From NCBI GenBank assembly GCA_947630185.1, contig CANRGT010000004.1:1-64000 (forward strand): DNA of 64,000 nucleotides, in the 5' to 3' direction. The number at the start of each line of letters is the position of its first letter. Within the stretch, counting starts at the first letter, position 1. The position numbers were made by a program, and so were the translations under genes. Below, in pieces: positions 18,989 to 28,825 of the stretch. The stretch comes from an uncultured Clostridia bacterium (lineage in GTDB: Bacteria > Bacillota > Clostridia > TANB77 > CAG-508). The notes beneath the pieces are model-generated. The model worked only from the letters and a program-made list of their open reading frames with translations. It made no database searches and had not been told where the DNA came from.

Positions 18989-20068
18989 ATGAATGTTGAA
19001 GCTGAATTAAAAAAGGATGGAATTGAAATAGTTGGAAGACTAGACACTCTAAGCGTTAATTCACTTGCTAAAAGTGTTTCTGATAAAATTTGCAAAGCTT
19101 TTCCTAAAGCTCACTTTAATGCTGGGCAATTATTTATTGAGCTTTCTAGAATTCCAATGTATTTAGCAGATATGCCTGATGGTTTTGCAGAAGCAACATA
19201 TTTTTACAAAAATTCTTCTATTTATTTTAAGCAAGGTGTACCTTTAGATGAGCTTGAAAAATATGCTATACATGAGTTTATTCATTACTTGCAAGAAGTA
19301 AAAGATAATAAAGGTAATTTATTCCGTTTAGGACTTTGTGATTATACAGAATTTAAAACTTATGGAATGGCTTTAAATGAGGGTGCTGTTCAACTTGCAA
19401 CTGCTAAAGTTTTAGGTTACAAGCAAGAGATTGTAAAATATTATGATATTTCTTTACCTACAGATAGTCCTAACTGCTATCCACTTCTTTGTAATTTGGT
19501 AAAACAGCTTGCTTATTTAATTGGTGATGAATTATTACAAGACAGCACATTATTCAGTACAGATGCATTTAAAGAAGAAGCAATTAGACTTTGTGGCAGA
19601 AAAGAATTTTTAAAAATACAAGAAAATTTAGATAAAATTTTAAATATAGAAGAAAAAATTATCAAGTTAAATAATCGTTTAGTTGAAGATGATTGTGAAG
19701 GTACTAAAGCTCAAAAGATTGGTATTAAAATTGCAAGTTACAAAGAAGAATTAAAGAAAACTTTTATTTTAACACAAGACCTTATCTTTTCTTCATACTT
19801 TAATCAAGAATTTAATAATTTAACAACTACACAAGATATTGAAGTTTACCGTACAAAATTATATGCTTACCAAAATTATATTGGTATTACTGATAATTAC
19901 TTTGATTATAGTAATTATTACATTGATAAAATGGCAGCATTAGAGGAGCGCTATGAGGCAATTATAAATAATGTTTCATTAACTGTTGTTAAAGAATCTA
20001 AACTTGCTAATTTGTTTAAAGTTTTGAGAAATATTTTCTCTTGGAATAAAGAAAAAGAGAAAGAATAA
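18989..20068 (+). CDS. putative zinc metallopeptidase-like protein
   Basis: 359 aa. Residues about 88-95 hold HEFIH, an HExxH zinc motif, and some 35 residues later NEGAVQ supplies a Glu in the spacing seen in gluzincins. No signal peptide, so it acts inside the cell if active. The C-terminal 130 residues are helical and end with a basic-aromatic stretch (LANLFKVLRNIFSW) followed by a Lys/Glu tail. ATAAGGAGAAA precedes the ATG. I do not recognise a named family; the peptidase call rests on the motif only. Confidence 0.6.
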   Translation: MNVEAELKKDGIEIVGRLDTLSVNSLAKSVSDKICKAFPKAHFNAGQLFIELSRIPMYLADMPDGFAEATYFYKNSSIYFKQGVPLDELEKYAIHEFIHYLQEVKDNKGNLFRLGLCDYTEFKTYGMALNEGAVQLATAKVLGYKQEIVKYYDISLPTDSPNCYPLLCNLVKQLAYLIGDELLQDSTLFSTDAFKEEAIRLCGRKEFLKIQENLDKILNIEEKIIKLNNRLVEDDCEGTKAQKIGIKIASYKEELKKTFILTQDLIFSSYFNQEFNNLTTTQDIEVYRTKLYAYQNYIGITDNYFDYSNYYIDKMAALEERYEAIINNVSLTVVKESKLANLFKVLRNIFSWNKEKEKE

Positions 20069-20123
20069 AATAAATATATATTTACATTATTTTAAATTTT
20101 TACATAATTAATATTATAAAATT

Positions 20124-20157
20124 AAAGTCATGTACTTTTTAGCACATGACTTTTTTC
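20124..20157. terminator. terminator between convergent genes
   Basis: AAAGTCATGT (20124-20133) pairs with ACATGACTTT (20144-20153), then Ts. It overlaps the last codons of the minus-strand oxidoreductase gene. Confidence 0.8.
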
Positions 20158-21518
20158 TTAATATATTCTTCTATTTTTTTAGATGCTTCTCTACCATCTT
20201 TTGCAGCCCATGCAACAGTTGATGTTGTTCCCACTAAGTCTCCTCCTGCAAAAATATTAGTTTCTTCTATTTGGTAATTTTCATTTACTTCTAAATATTT
20301 TTTCTTTGTGCTAGGAAGTTTCTCATTTTCTAATATTCCTAATTCTACCTTTGCACCTACTGCCATTACTACATAATCCATATTCATTATATAATTGCTT
20401 CCTTCTATATCTACTGGTACTTTTCTATTTTCTCCTTCTTTTTGTACAAGCTCTGTTTTTATACATTCTATTTTTTCTACTTTACCATTTCCTAATATCT
20501 TTGTAATGTTATTTTGGAATAAAAATTCTATTCCTTCTTTTTTTGCATCTGCAATTTCTTTAACTTCTGCTGGCATTTCCGCTTCTGACCTTCTATATAT
20601 TACAACTACTCTTTTAGCTCCTAATCTTTTAATTGTTCTTGCACAATCCATTGCAACATTTCCGCCACCAATTACTGCTACACTTTTATTTTGGTAGTTT
20701 GGATGGCAATTTAGTTCAAGTAAAGTATTTCCGCCATATACGCCTTCTAAATCTTCACCTTCTATTACCATTTTTCTAGGTATATTTGCACCAAATGCTA
20801 AAAATACGGCATTATAGTTTTGACTTAAATCTTTTAATGAAAGATTTTTACCTAATTCTTTATTATATTCTACTTTTATGCCTTGCTCTATAATTGCATT
20901 TATTGTTTTTTCTACTATACTTTTGTCTAATCTAAAGTCTGGTATTCCATGGCTTAAAATTCCACCAAGTTTATCGTATTTTTCATATATGGTAACTTCT
21001 GCACCTTTTCTTGCTAAAAAGCTACTACAAGTAAGCCCTGCAGGGCCTCCACCTACGACTGCAATTTTCTTGCCTTTCAAGGTTTTAATTCTACAATTTA
21101 CAGTATTTTGAGTATTTTCTTTTTTTTCAACATGTTCACTTTTTGGGTTGTGTTCGTCACTTCCAATGCCATCTTTGTAATACCCTTTTTCTAAAGCATT
21201 ATCAAATATGTAACTTTCTATTTTTCCTATGCTAACTGGTTTACCCTTTATACCTCTTACACAGCTTCCTTCACATTGTTTTTGATGTGGACATATTCTT
21301 CCACAAATACTACCTAAAACTGTTGTCTCTGATAAAACTCTATATGCTTCTTCTAAATTTCCTTCTTTTGCTAACTTAATGAATGTTGGTATATCATTTG
21401 ATAATGGGCATCCATTTTTACTACATGGCTTTGCTGTGCAATTTAGGCAATATTTTATTTCTTCTTGTATCTTTTCAATTTCTACTTTATTCACATTTAT
21501 TTCTTGTTTTTCACTCAT
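20139..21518 (-). CDS. GltD-like NAD(P)H oxidoreductase (glutamate synthase small-subunit family)
   Basis: 459 aa. N-terminal Cys-rich [4Fe-4S] part (CLNCTAKPCSKNGCP, then CGRICPHQKQCEGSC). The FAD site is AVVGGGPAGL near residue 153 and the NAD(P) site AVIGGGNVAMD near 283, ending with GGDLVGTTSTVAWAAKDGR. The same layout is used by glutamate synthase small subunits and by NfnB-like subunits. No large subunit gene is adjacent, so the partner and reaction are unclear. Confidence 0.88.
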   Translation of the reverse strand: MSEKQEINVNKVEIEKIQEEIKYCLNCTAKPCSKNGCPLSNDIPTFIKLAKEGNLEEAYRVLSETTVLGSICGRICPHQKQCEGSCVRGIKGKPVSIGKIESYIFDNALEKGYYKDGIGSDEHNPKSEHVEKKENTQNTVNCRIKTLKGKKIAVVGGGPAGLTCSSFLARKGAEVTIYEKYDKLGGILSHGIPDFRLDKSIVEKTINAIIEQGIKVEYNKELGKNLSLKDLSQNYNAVFLAFGANIPRKMVIEGEDLEGVYGGNTLLELNCHPNYQNKSVAVIGGGNVAMDCARTIKRLGAKRVVVIYRRSEAEMPAEVKEIADAKKEGIEFLFQNNITKILGNGKVEKIECIKTELVQKEGENRKVPVDIEGSNYIMNMDYVVMAVGAKVELGILENEKLPSTKKKYLEVNENYQIEETNIFAGGDLVGTTSTVAWAAKDGREASKKIEEYIKKKVMC

Positions 21519-21605
21519 CTTTGCTTCCTCTTTGTATATTTAATTAATTTAATACTAATACTTTTTGCTATTTATAATTTATATAACTATATTTTTCTTA
21601 TAATA

Positions 21606-22160
21606 TTATTTAACATTCAATTCATTATACTTTTTAACTACTTCTTTTAAATCTTTCCAAAAGTCAATTTTCTTTGCTTCATCTCTTAAAAGTGCTGCTG
21701 GGTGCCATGTTGGCATATAATAAATTTCTTTTTTCTCTATCCATTTTCCTCTTGCTGATGTTATTCCATATTCTTTTCCTAATATATTTTTTAAAGCAGT
21801 ACTTCCTAATAATACTATAATTTTAGGTTTTACTAACATTACTTGATTTCTTAAATATTCTAAGCAAGCCTCAGCTTCATCATCTTCTGGCACACGGTTA
21901 TTAGGTGGTCTACATTTTACAATATTTGCAATATATACTTCTTCTCTTTTTATTCCTAGTCCTTGAAATGCCTTATTCATAAGCTGACCTGCTTTGCCAA
22001 CAAACGGTAAACCTTGTGCATCTTCATCTGCACCAGGACCTTCTCCTATAAACATTATATCTGCTTCTTTATTACCTTCTCCAAATACTATGTTATGCCT
22101 GCCTTCGCATAACTTACATTTAGTGCAATCTTTAATACTATTTTCTAATTCTTCCCACAT
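21606..22160 (-). CDS. uracil-DNA glycosylase, family 4
   Basis: 184 aa. Shows the four Cys of the family-4 iron-sulfur cluster (CTKCKLC at the N-terminus; others follow), motif [20 protein letters not shown] and the second active-site motif [11 protein letters not shown]. Removes uracil from DNA. It lies 12 bp after the LD-carboxypeptidase gene in one transcription unit. Confidence 0.93.
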   Translation of the reverse strand: MWEELENSIKDCTKCKLCEGRHNIVFGEGNKEADIMFIGEGPGADEDAQGLPFVGKAGQLMNKAFQGLGIKREEVYIANIVKCRPPNNRVPEDDEAEACLEYLRNQVMLVKPKIIVLLGSTALKNILGKEYGITSARGKWIEKKEIYYMPTWHPAALLRDEAKKIDFWKDLKEVVKKYNELNVK

Positions 22161-22172
22161 AGCTACCTCTTT

Positions 22173-23084
22173 TTACTCCACACAATTTTCTAATAATTCA
22201 ATTTTTATTTCTTTTTCTGTATCTATCTTCGCCATTGTTCCTATTGGAATTACTGTCTTTTTATCTATGTGACCAAAGTTATCTGATTTTATAATTGGGA
22301 AATTATATTCACCCTCTAAGGTATCTAATAAAATTTGTTCTATAGAAATTGAGCCATCATAATTTCCAAGCCATATTCCTTTTATTTTATCAAACACACC
22401 ATTTTGCTTCATGTTATATAAATGATTACTTACTAGAGCTGGTGGTGTTTCTAAAAATAATTCTTCTAAAAATAAAATTTTATCTGTAAAGTCAATTTGA
22501 TATTTACCACTTGACATTTGAGATACTAAACTTAAATTTCCACCTACTAAAATGCCTTTAGCTTTTCCTTCTTTTATTGTTTTATATTCTTCGCTTGCTT
22601 CTCCAATGCTAAGCCCTGCTTCGTAAAATCTTTTCATTACTTCTTTGTAGCCATATTCTGTTTGCCAAGATGTTAGTGCTTTAAATGTTGGTCCATGAAA
22701 TGTTACTAAACCAGTTTTGTTATAAATTACATTTAATAATGATGTAGAATCGCTAAAACCACAAACAATTTTAGGTTGATATTTTATTTTGTCATAGTCT
22801 ATATAATCAAATGTGCTATTTGAATTGAAGCCACCACTAATGCAAAAGATAGCCTTTACTTCTGGGTCTTGGAATAAATTATTTATGTCTTGTGCTTTTT
22901 CTTTTGCAGTAGCACCATAGCCTAATGTATTAATTAAAGCATACTTACCAATTTTTACTTTGAAGCCTGAACTTTCCATTAAACAAATTGACCTATTTAT
23001 TATTTCTAAATCTTCTTTTGTTATCACATCTGATGGAGAAATTAAACCTATTGTGTCTCCTTTTTTTAATCTTTGTGGTATCAT
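22173..23084 (-). CDS. LD-carboxypeptidase, peptidase family S66
   Basis: 303 aa. Starts with [19 protein letters not shown] and has the nucleophile region [25 protein letters not shown] plus the late [10 protein letters not shown] stretch with catalytic Glu/His further on ([13 protein letters not shown]). Known relatives cut the L,D-bond of recycled muropeptides (LdcA) or detoxify microcin C (MccF). No signal peptide, so cytoplasmic. Confidence 0.9.
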   Translation of the reverse strand: MIPQRLKKGDTIGLISPSDVITKEDLEIINRSICLMESSGFKVKIGKYALINTLGYGATAKEKAQDINNLFQDPEVKAIFCISGGFNSNSTFDYIDYDKIKYQPKIVCGFSDSTSLLNVIYNKTGLVTFHGPTFKALTSWQTEYGYKEVMKRFYEAGLSIGEASEEYKTIKEGKAKGILVGGNLSLVSQMSSGKYQIDFTDKILFLEELFLETPPALVSNHLYNMKQNGVFDKIKGIWLGNYDGSISIEQILLDTLEGEYNFPIIKSDNFGHIDKKTVIPIGTMAKIDTEKEIKIELLENCVE

Positions 23085-23138
23085 AATTAAATCCTTTCTA
23101 ATTTAAAGATTTCATTTATATTAAATGTATCATACTTC

Positions 23139-24053
23139 TTAATTTAACGCAATTATTGCCGCATTTCTTCCTGAGTTCTCTTTATCTACCCTATATGAAT
23201 GAAATTTGTCACTATGGCATACTGTGCAAATATTGCTATCTACTATATTTTCTTCTTTTAGCTCCATTTCTTTTAATAAGCATACATTTATTTTTGTTGT
23301 ATCTATAAAATATTTTTGCTTTTGCTCTTTTATTTCACCCTTTTTTATAATTTCTGAAATTTCACTTAAATTTTTATACTTTTGATAGAATAATTCTTTT
23401 ACATCTTCGTCTACTTCAAAGCAACAACTTTTAATGCATGGGCAAATGCAACATATAATGTTTTCTGGTTTGTTTCCATACTCTGTAATTATTTTCTTTA
23501 CTGCATTTTTACATATTCCAGCAAGTGTTCCTTTCCAACCAGAATGCACGCTTCCTACTACTTTTTTTACTGGGTCATAGAACAAAAGTGAGGTGCAGTC
23601 TGCTGACGTAGTTAATAAAACTAATTCTTTTTGGTTTGTAAGTATTCCGTCTACATTATCTAGCGCTTTTTGATGATTTGTTACTTCTTCAAATTCAATA
23701 TCTGTATTTTCTATATAATTTATATCATTTTGTATTATATCATTTTTTAATGTTTTTTGTTTAATTTTCTCCTCTTCTAGAGGTACTTTATATATTGTTT
23801 CTACTATGTCTGTGTGAGTTTGATGTGGTTTTATTACATTTTGAGTTTTCAGGTTTAAGACATTACAAATTTTTTTATAGCTTTCCTGTAGTTTTTCATT
23901 ATTTTTATAACTTGGTGAGAAGTCTAAATTTCCATTACTTCTTAGAGTATAGCAATGTGTAATTTCTGGGTATTCTAGTAGTTTTTTAAATTGCATATAT
24001 TGTATATTATCTTTTTTAAAACATACTAATTTTTCATCTTCCCAAATTTTCAT
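23139..24053 (-). CDS. pgeF: PgeF/YfiH-family multicopper-oxidase-like (laccase domain) protein
   Basis: 304 aa. Conserved core TTSADCTSLLFYDPVKKVVGSVHSGWKGT with the metal-binding His/Cys, and the ending ICTVCHSDKFHSYRVDKENSGRNAAIIAL. Family members act on nucleosides or muropeptide by-products. An insertion of about 40 residues (near 95-135, Ile/Asn/Glu-rich) is longer than in typical members. It lies 54 bp upstream of the LD-carboxypeptidase gene, in the same unit. Confidence 0.9.
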   Translation of the reverse strand: MKIWEDEKLVCFKKDNIQYMQFKKLLEYPEITHCYTLRSNGNLDFSPSYKNNEKLQESYKKICNVLNLKTQNVIKPHQTHTDIVETIYKVPLEEEKIKQKTLKNDIIQNDINYIENTDIEFEEVTNHQKALDNVDGILTNQKELVLLTTSADCTSLLFYDPVKKVVGSVHSGWKGTLAGICKNAVKKIITEYGNKPENIICCICPCIKSCCFEVDEDVKELFYQKYKNLSEISEIIKKGEIKEQKQKYFIDTTKINVCLLKEMELKEENIVDSNICTVCHSDKFHSYRVDKENSGRNAAIIALN

Positions 24054-24175
24054 TTAGATTTCATTCCTTTCTAACTTTACTTGTAGAATTACTAATTTCA
24101 CATATTTAAATCATATCGTCTATAAATCTCAGTGCCATGTAAAATCCACACCACCTTATAAACCGCAAGACAAAC

Positions 24176-27100
24176 CTAAATTCCACTATCTTTTGAAATA
24201 TATCTATAACTATTTTGCGATACTTGATTAAACTTACAAATTGCTTTGTATTGGCAGTAATCGCATCCAGTTGCTTTGCTTTGTACATTATAGTATGGCT
24301 CGATTGGAATGCTTCCATTTAAAATTTCACTCGAAATTTGTTTTATTGTTTTTTCAATATATACTTGTAAATCTTCAAATTGCTTCCTACTAATATTTCT
24401 ATCATTTTTGCCTACATCACCTGATTTTAGTATGCTTGCATCTATTATATTTGACTTTCCACCAGTCTTTTCTAAATTCGTATCCATCTTTTTAACAATA
24501 TTACTATCTGCTAAAATAAGTCCTTGCATTTTAAATTGTTTTCTAAGTTCTGATTCTATAATTTCTTGATTTTCCTCAGGTTCTCTTGATATATTTTTTC
24601 CAACTAAGGTAAGGTATAATGCTCCTGCTGGCATATAACCTTTATTTTTACAAGCTACATCTAAGTATGTTAAAAGCTGTAATTGTAATCCGCCACGCAC
24701 CTCATTTAAATTTATATTGTGAGGAGTTGATTTATAGTCTATAATTCTTATGTAACTTCCGTCTGGCATTTTTGCTATATCAATTCTATCAATTTTTCCT
24801 ACAATTTCTACTTTTTTACCATCTTCTAGCTCGAAAATTATTGGCAAGTATTCTTTTCCTTCTCCAAATTCTACCTCATGCCCTACTAATTCAAATTCGC
24901 TGTATTTAAGCCCTTCTACAATATACCACATTGATTGTGTAATTGCTCTTGATAATCTTCTTGCTACTGCCCTATATTTTGGAATACTATTAAATATTTC
25001 ATATTGCTTTAATGCTAGTTTTTCTTCTATTACTTCTTCTGTAATCTTTTTTGCTTCTTCTTTTTCTAGACTTTTTACAGATATATTTCTTTCTTCCAAA
25101 ACTTCAAAAAATCTGTCTATTACTTCATGCATGAAGCTTCCAGTGTCGAAGCTTTCTATCTTAAAATCTCTTTTTTCTTTTAATTTTAATCCATAATTTA
25201 AATAATATGAAAATGGACAAGCTCTATATTTTTCTAAGCGAGATACACTTGTTTTTAAGGTATCGCCATATAATTTTTGTAAATTACTTTTTTCTATTTT
25301 TTCAGGTATATTTTTATATTCCAAAGCTTTTAAGGAACTTTCTAATTTTTCCTTATCATGTAACTCGTAATATTTATATACTTCAAACCATATAGGCTCT
25401 ATTTCTTCTCCATTTTTATATTCTCTTAGTTTTACTAATAATTCATCAAATGTAGTGTTATCTAGCAAAATACTACTTTCTCTTTTTACAACATCACTTG
25501 TCTCTTTTAAGTTAGGAAAAATGCGTTTAATTTTATTTACTAGAATAGATGGTCTTAAAGAGCCACCATCTGAATCCGAAGATAAGTATGATAAGAATAG
25601 CTTTTCCTCAGCTGTTCCAAATGCTTTATATATATTGAAATTATCATCATATAATTGTTCTAATGTTGTTTTTGCAAGCTCTATTCCTTGTTCTTTTAAT
25701 GTTCTTCTATCTTCATCATCTAGAAATCCCTCATCTTTTATTGCCTGTGGGAAACTTCCATCATTTAATCCTATTAAAAATGCTACTCTAACTTTATGTG
25801 TTCTTGAACGATCTATATCTCCTATTACTACTTGGTCTGCGGTTGCTGGAATTGTACCTAAATCACTTTGTGAAAATCCCATTTTTAAAATTTTGCTATA
25901 TCTTTCAAAAGTTACTACCTTTTCGCCTAATACTAACACTATTTCATCAAGTAAATCTATTAAAATTTTTAAGCTGGTTTCATATTCTTTTGCAATTTCT
26001 AAATTGTTTGTTTCTTTTAAATATTGCACCTTTTCATTTAATTTTTGCTCTATATTGTTTTCCTTTAAAAATTCATATATTCCTCTTGTTATTTCCTTTA
26101 CTGTCTTGTAGCCTGCTAAATTATTTTTAAATTTTAGTAATGGTGAAACTATTTTTTCCTTTGCATATAATATTTTTTGCTTTTCTTCGTCAGTTTCATC
26201 ATAGAATTTCCACTCTTTTGCATACCATTTTGAGCCTTTTATTCCCCATTTTATGCAGTAGTTTTCTAATAAAGAAATATCATAATTATCTAACTCAAAA
26301 AAGCCAGTTTTAATAAGCCCAAACATTGCTTCATAAGACCAGTTCTTTGCAAATATTTCAAGTAAAGATAACACTAGCTTTACTAATAAATTTGAACTTA
26401 AATCCTTTTTTTCATCAATAAAAACTGGAATTTGATACTTGTTAAAAATTGCTTTTGCTAGGCTTGAGTATGTGGTTATATCTTTTGTGATAACTGCAAT
26501 ATCTTCATACCTATATCCTTGCTTTGCAAGCTTTGTTATTTGAATTGCTACTTCTTCTATTTCTGAATATGGGTTATTTGCTAAGAATAAAGAAATGTTT
26601 TCTATTTTGTCTTGATACGGCTTGTAATATGGTTCTCTCATGCTTTTTACTAAGTATGCAAGCTCACCAGTTTTAAATCTTTTTTCTTCTAATAAACGAA
26701 TTGGCTCTTCAATTTCTATTTGTTCTTCTCTTGCAATATTTAAAATTCTATTTGCAGTTTGTTTATTTGCATAAAAAATATCAATATCTGGATTTGTATT
26801 TTCATTTAAATTATCTGCACAAATTGTTATTGTTACTTTGTGAGATATTTTCATTAGCTTTCTTAAAATTTCATATTCTTGCAAAGTGAAGCCTGCAAAT
26901 TCGTCTATGTATATATCACAGTTATAGAACTCTTTTGAGCTTTCTAGCTTTTCAGCAAGAAGATTCAAATTATCGTTTTCATCAAGGTACTGTGTTTCAA
27001 TTTGATTTGTATAAAGCTCATAAAGATTTGTAATATCTTTTAGCTTTGTTTGCAAATATTTATTTTTAGTTTCATCACATACCTCTTTTAGCTTTTCTAC

Positions 27101-27496
27101 TGAAACTTGATGCTTTTTAAGCTCTGTTAACTGCCTTCCTATCATCTCTACATTTTCGTCTGTTTTGCCTAAGAAAGCAAAGTCATTTTTTTGTGTTAAA
27201 AGTATGTGGTCAATTAGCATTGCTCTTCCTGAACTAGATAAATGCTTTCTTGTCTTTCCACCTACTTCATTTAATATTCTATATGCCATACGAGCAAATG
27301 TAATTACTTCTGCTTTTAATATACTATTGGAAGGAGAAGTTTCTAACAACTTTTTTTCTGCTGTAAAAGAGAACTGTTCTGGTGTAATTATTTTAATTTG
27401 ATGAGTAGTGTTTTCTTTTATTTTTTCTTGCACTTGCTCAAATACATAGCTACTTTTTCCTGTTCCTACTGTTCCATATATGATTTGTAAACTCAC
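24176..27496 (-). CDS. addB: ATP-dependent helicase/nuclease subunit B
   Basis: 1106 aa, close to the usual size. N-terminal Walker A (YGTVGTGKSSYVFEQ), helicase-like middle, and C-terminal RecB-type nuclease (GKIDRIDIAKMPDGSYIRIIDYKS with the catalytic Asp/Lys). The four iron-sulfur Cys are split, one (CPFSYY) before the nuclease and the others after it (CDYCQYKAIC). AddAB resects double-strand breaks for RecA. addA usually follows addB; here the next gene is pgeF and no addA is in the window. Confidence 0.95.
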   Translation of the reverse strand: MSLQIIYGTVGTGKSSYVFEQVQEKIKENTTHQIKIITPEQFSFTAEKKLLETSPSNSILKAEVITFARMAYRILNEVGGKTRKHLSSSGRAMLIDHILLTQKNDFAFLGKTDENVEMIGRQLTELKKHQVSVEKLKEVCDETKNKYLQTKLKDITNLYELYTNQIETQYLDENDNLNLLAEKLESSKEFYNCDIYIDEFAGFTLQEYEILRKLMKISHKVTITICADNLNENTNPDIDIFYANKQTANRILNIAREEQIEIEEPIRLLEEKRFKTGELAYLVKSMREPYYKPYQDKIENISLFLANNPYSEIEEVAIQITKLAKQGYRYEDIAVITKDITTYSSLAKAIFNKYQIPVFIDEKKDLSSNLLVKLVLSLLEIFAKNWSYEAMFGLIKTGFFELDNYDISLLENYCIKWGIKGSKWYAKEWKFYDETDEEKQKILYAKEKIVSPLLKFKNNLAGYKTVKEITRGIYEFLKENNIEQKLNEKVQYLKETNNLEIAKEYETSLKILIDLLDEIVLVLGEKVVTFERYSKILKMGFSQSDLGTIPATADQVVIGDIDRSRTHKVRVAFLIGLNDGSFPQAIKDEGFLDDEDRRTLKEQGIELAKTTLEQLYDDNFNIYKAFGTAEEKLFLSYLSSDSDGGSLRPSILVNKIKRIFPNLKETSDVVKRESSILLDNTTFDELLVKLREYKNGEEIEPIWFEVYKYYELHDKEKLESSLKALEYKNIPEKIEKSNLQKLYGDTLKTSVSRLEKYRACPFSYYLNYGLKLKEKRDFKIESFDTGSFMHEVIDRFFEVLEERNISVKSLEKEEAKKITEEVIEEKLALKQYEIFNSIPKYRAVARRLSRAITQSMWYIVEGLKYSEFELVGHEVEFGEGKEYLPIIFELEDGKKVEIVGKIDRIDIAKMPDGSYIRIIDYKSTPHNINLNEVRGGLQLQLLTYLDVACKNKGYMPAGALYLTLVGKNISREPEENQEIIESELRKQFKMQGLILADSNIVKKMDTNLEKTGGKSNIIDASILKSGDVGKNDRNISRKQFEDLQVYIEKTIKQISSEILNGSIPIEPYYNVQSKATGCDYCQYKAICKFNQVSQNSYRYISKDSGI

Positions 27497-27626
27497 TAAT
27501 TTTTCCTCCTTCTAATTGTATTTTTCCTATGTTTATTTTGCTTTATCTTTTATTTAATTTTTCTATTACTTTATATAAATTCTAAAATCTTTATGCATTT
27601 TATATCTTCTTTATTATTAGTCTTTT

Positions 27627-28493
27627 TTAAGCTTCCCTTTTCCAGTAAAATAAATATTGTTGTGCAAGACCTGCTAGATTCCCATACTTTTCTTTTGCTA
27701 AACTTTCTATTTGCTCTCTTTTTAATTTACTTTCTTCTGGTAAATTAAAATATAGCTCATTCATTACTCTTCTTACCCAAACATCAACTGGAAATACATC
27801 TAAACATTTTAAAGTAGAAAATAGCATTATACAATCTGCTACTTTTGGCCCTACGCCAGGAAGTGTTAAAAGTATTTCTTTAATAACTTTACTATCTTTT
27901 TCTTTTGATAGCTTATCTAAATCTACTTCTTTATTAAGAATAAGCTTTGTGGTTTGATAAACTCTTTCATCTCTAAAGCCTAAGCCTAATCTCCTTAAAT
28001 CTTCTACTTTTGCCTTTGCTAGTTGTTCTTTTGTTGGGAAACTATAATATTTTTTTCCATTCCATTTAATTTCTGTTCCGTATTCTTTAGATATTCTCTC
28101 AATTATTCCTTTAATTCTTGGAATATTGTTGTTTGCAGAAATTATAAATGAAATTATGGTTTCCCATAAATCTTGGTTTAAAAGCCTTATTCCGCTTCCA
28201 TATTCTATACTATTTTTAAGTGGCTCATCTACTTTTCTTAAAGTCTCTTTTATTTTTTCATAATCTCTTTCTAAATCAAAATACTTATTTACAGTTTCTT
28301 TAATATCGTTCTCACAAATGCCTTTAAATACAATATTTTCGCCATCGATTTTTACATTTAAAACATTATTCTTAAAAACACCTGTGTAGCTTTTATCTTC
28401 TTCTTCATTCCATCTAAAGCATTGTCCACATTCAAATATGGCTTTTAGTTCAAATGTAGGTATTTTTTTCATTATATATGTTTGTTCTTCCAT
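27627..28493 (-). CDS. ogg: 8-oxoguanine DNA glycosylase (OGG1 type)
   Basis: 288 aa. N-terminal OGG_N domain (FECGQCFRWNEEED) and C-terminal HhH-GPD domain: hairpin LPGVGPKVADCI with the catalytic Lys and the Asp in DVFPVDVWVRRV. Removes oxidised guanine and nicks the strand. It lies upstream of addB on the same strand, a small DNA-repair group. Confidence 0.93.
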   Translation of the reverse strand: MEEQTYIMKKIPTFELKAIFECGQCFRWNEEEDKSYTGVFKNNVLNVKIDGENIVFKGICENDIKETVNKYFDLERDYEKIKETLRKVDEPLKNSIEYGSGIRLLNQDLWETIISFIISANNNIPRIKGIIERISKEYGTEIKWNGKKYYSFPTKEQLAKAKVEDLRRLGLGFRDERVYQTTKLILNKEVDLDKLSKEKDSKVIKEILLTLPGVGPKVADCIMLFSTLKCLDVFPVDVWVRRVMNELYFNLPEESKLKREQIESLAKEKYGNLAGLAQQYLFYWKREA

Positions 28494-28825
28494 TGTTTTA
28501 ATGCTCCTATTTTAAGTTATATTTTATATATTAAAGCAGTTTTAATTTCAATTTAAGTATATCTATTTTAATTTGTTTTTCATCTCTATAATTAGTATTA
28601 TACTATATTTTATTTACCTTGTATAGATTCTAAATTATTTTGTTTTTTATAATTTCATTTAAATATGCATTTAATCGTATAAATTACATTTACTTTATAT
28701 AATTGCATTTAACTTTTCACTTGGCGATTACAATTAATGAAAAAAATTTTTTATTAAACCGTTTTAATTATTATAAATATATGATATTATTTTCATATAA
28801 AATAAAATACTAATGAGGGAATTTT
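28494..28825. other. AT-rich intergenic region, divergent promoters
   Basis: No ORF with a ribosome site. It must carry the divergent promoters of the ogg gene and the 760-aa gene. GAGGGA lies at the right distance before the ATG at 28826. I see no long repeat or clear hairpin. Confidence 0.5.

Noticed and set aside
24106..24318. 70-aa minus-strand ORF across the end of addB
   Set aside because: Overlaps the addB coding end in another frame, has no ribosome site and no recognisable protein.
25455..26111. 218-aa plus-strand ORF inside addB
   Set aside because: Antisense shadow of a conserved gene, Ser/Phe/Leu-rich composition, no ribosome site.
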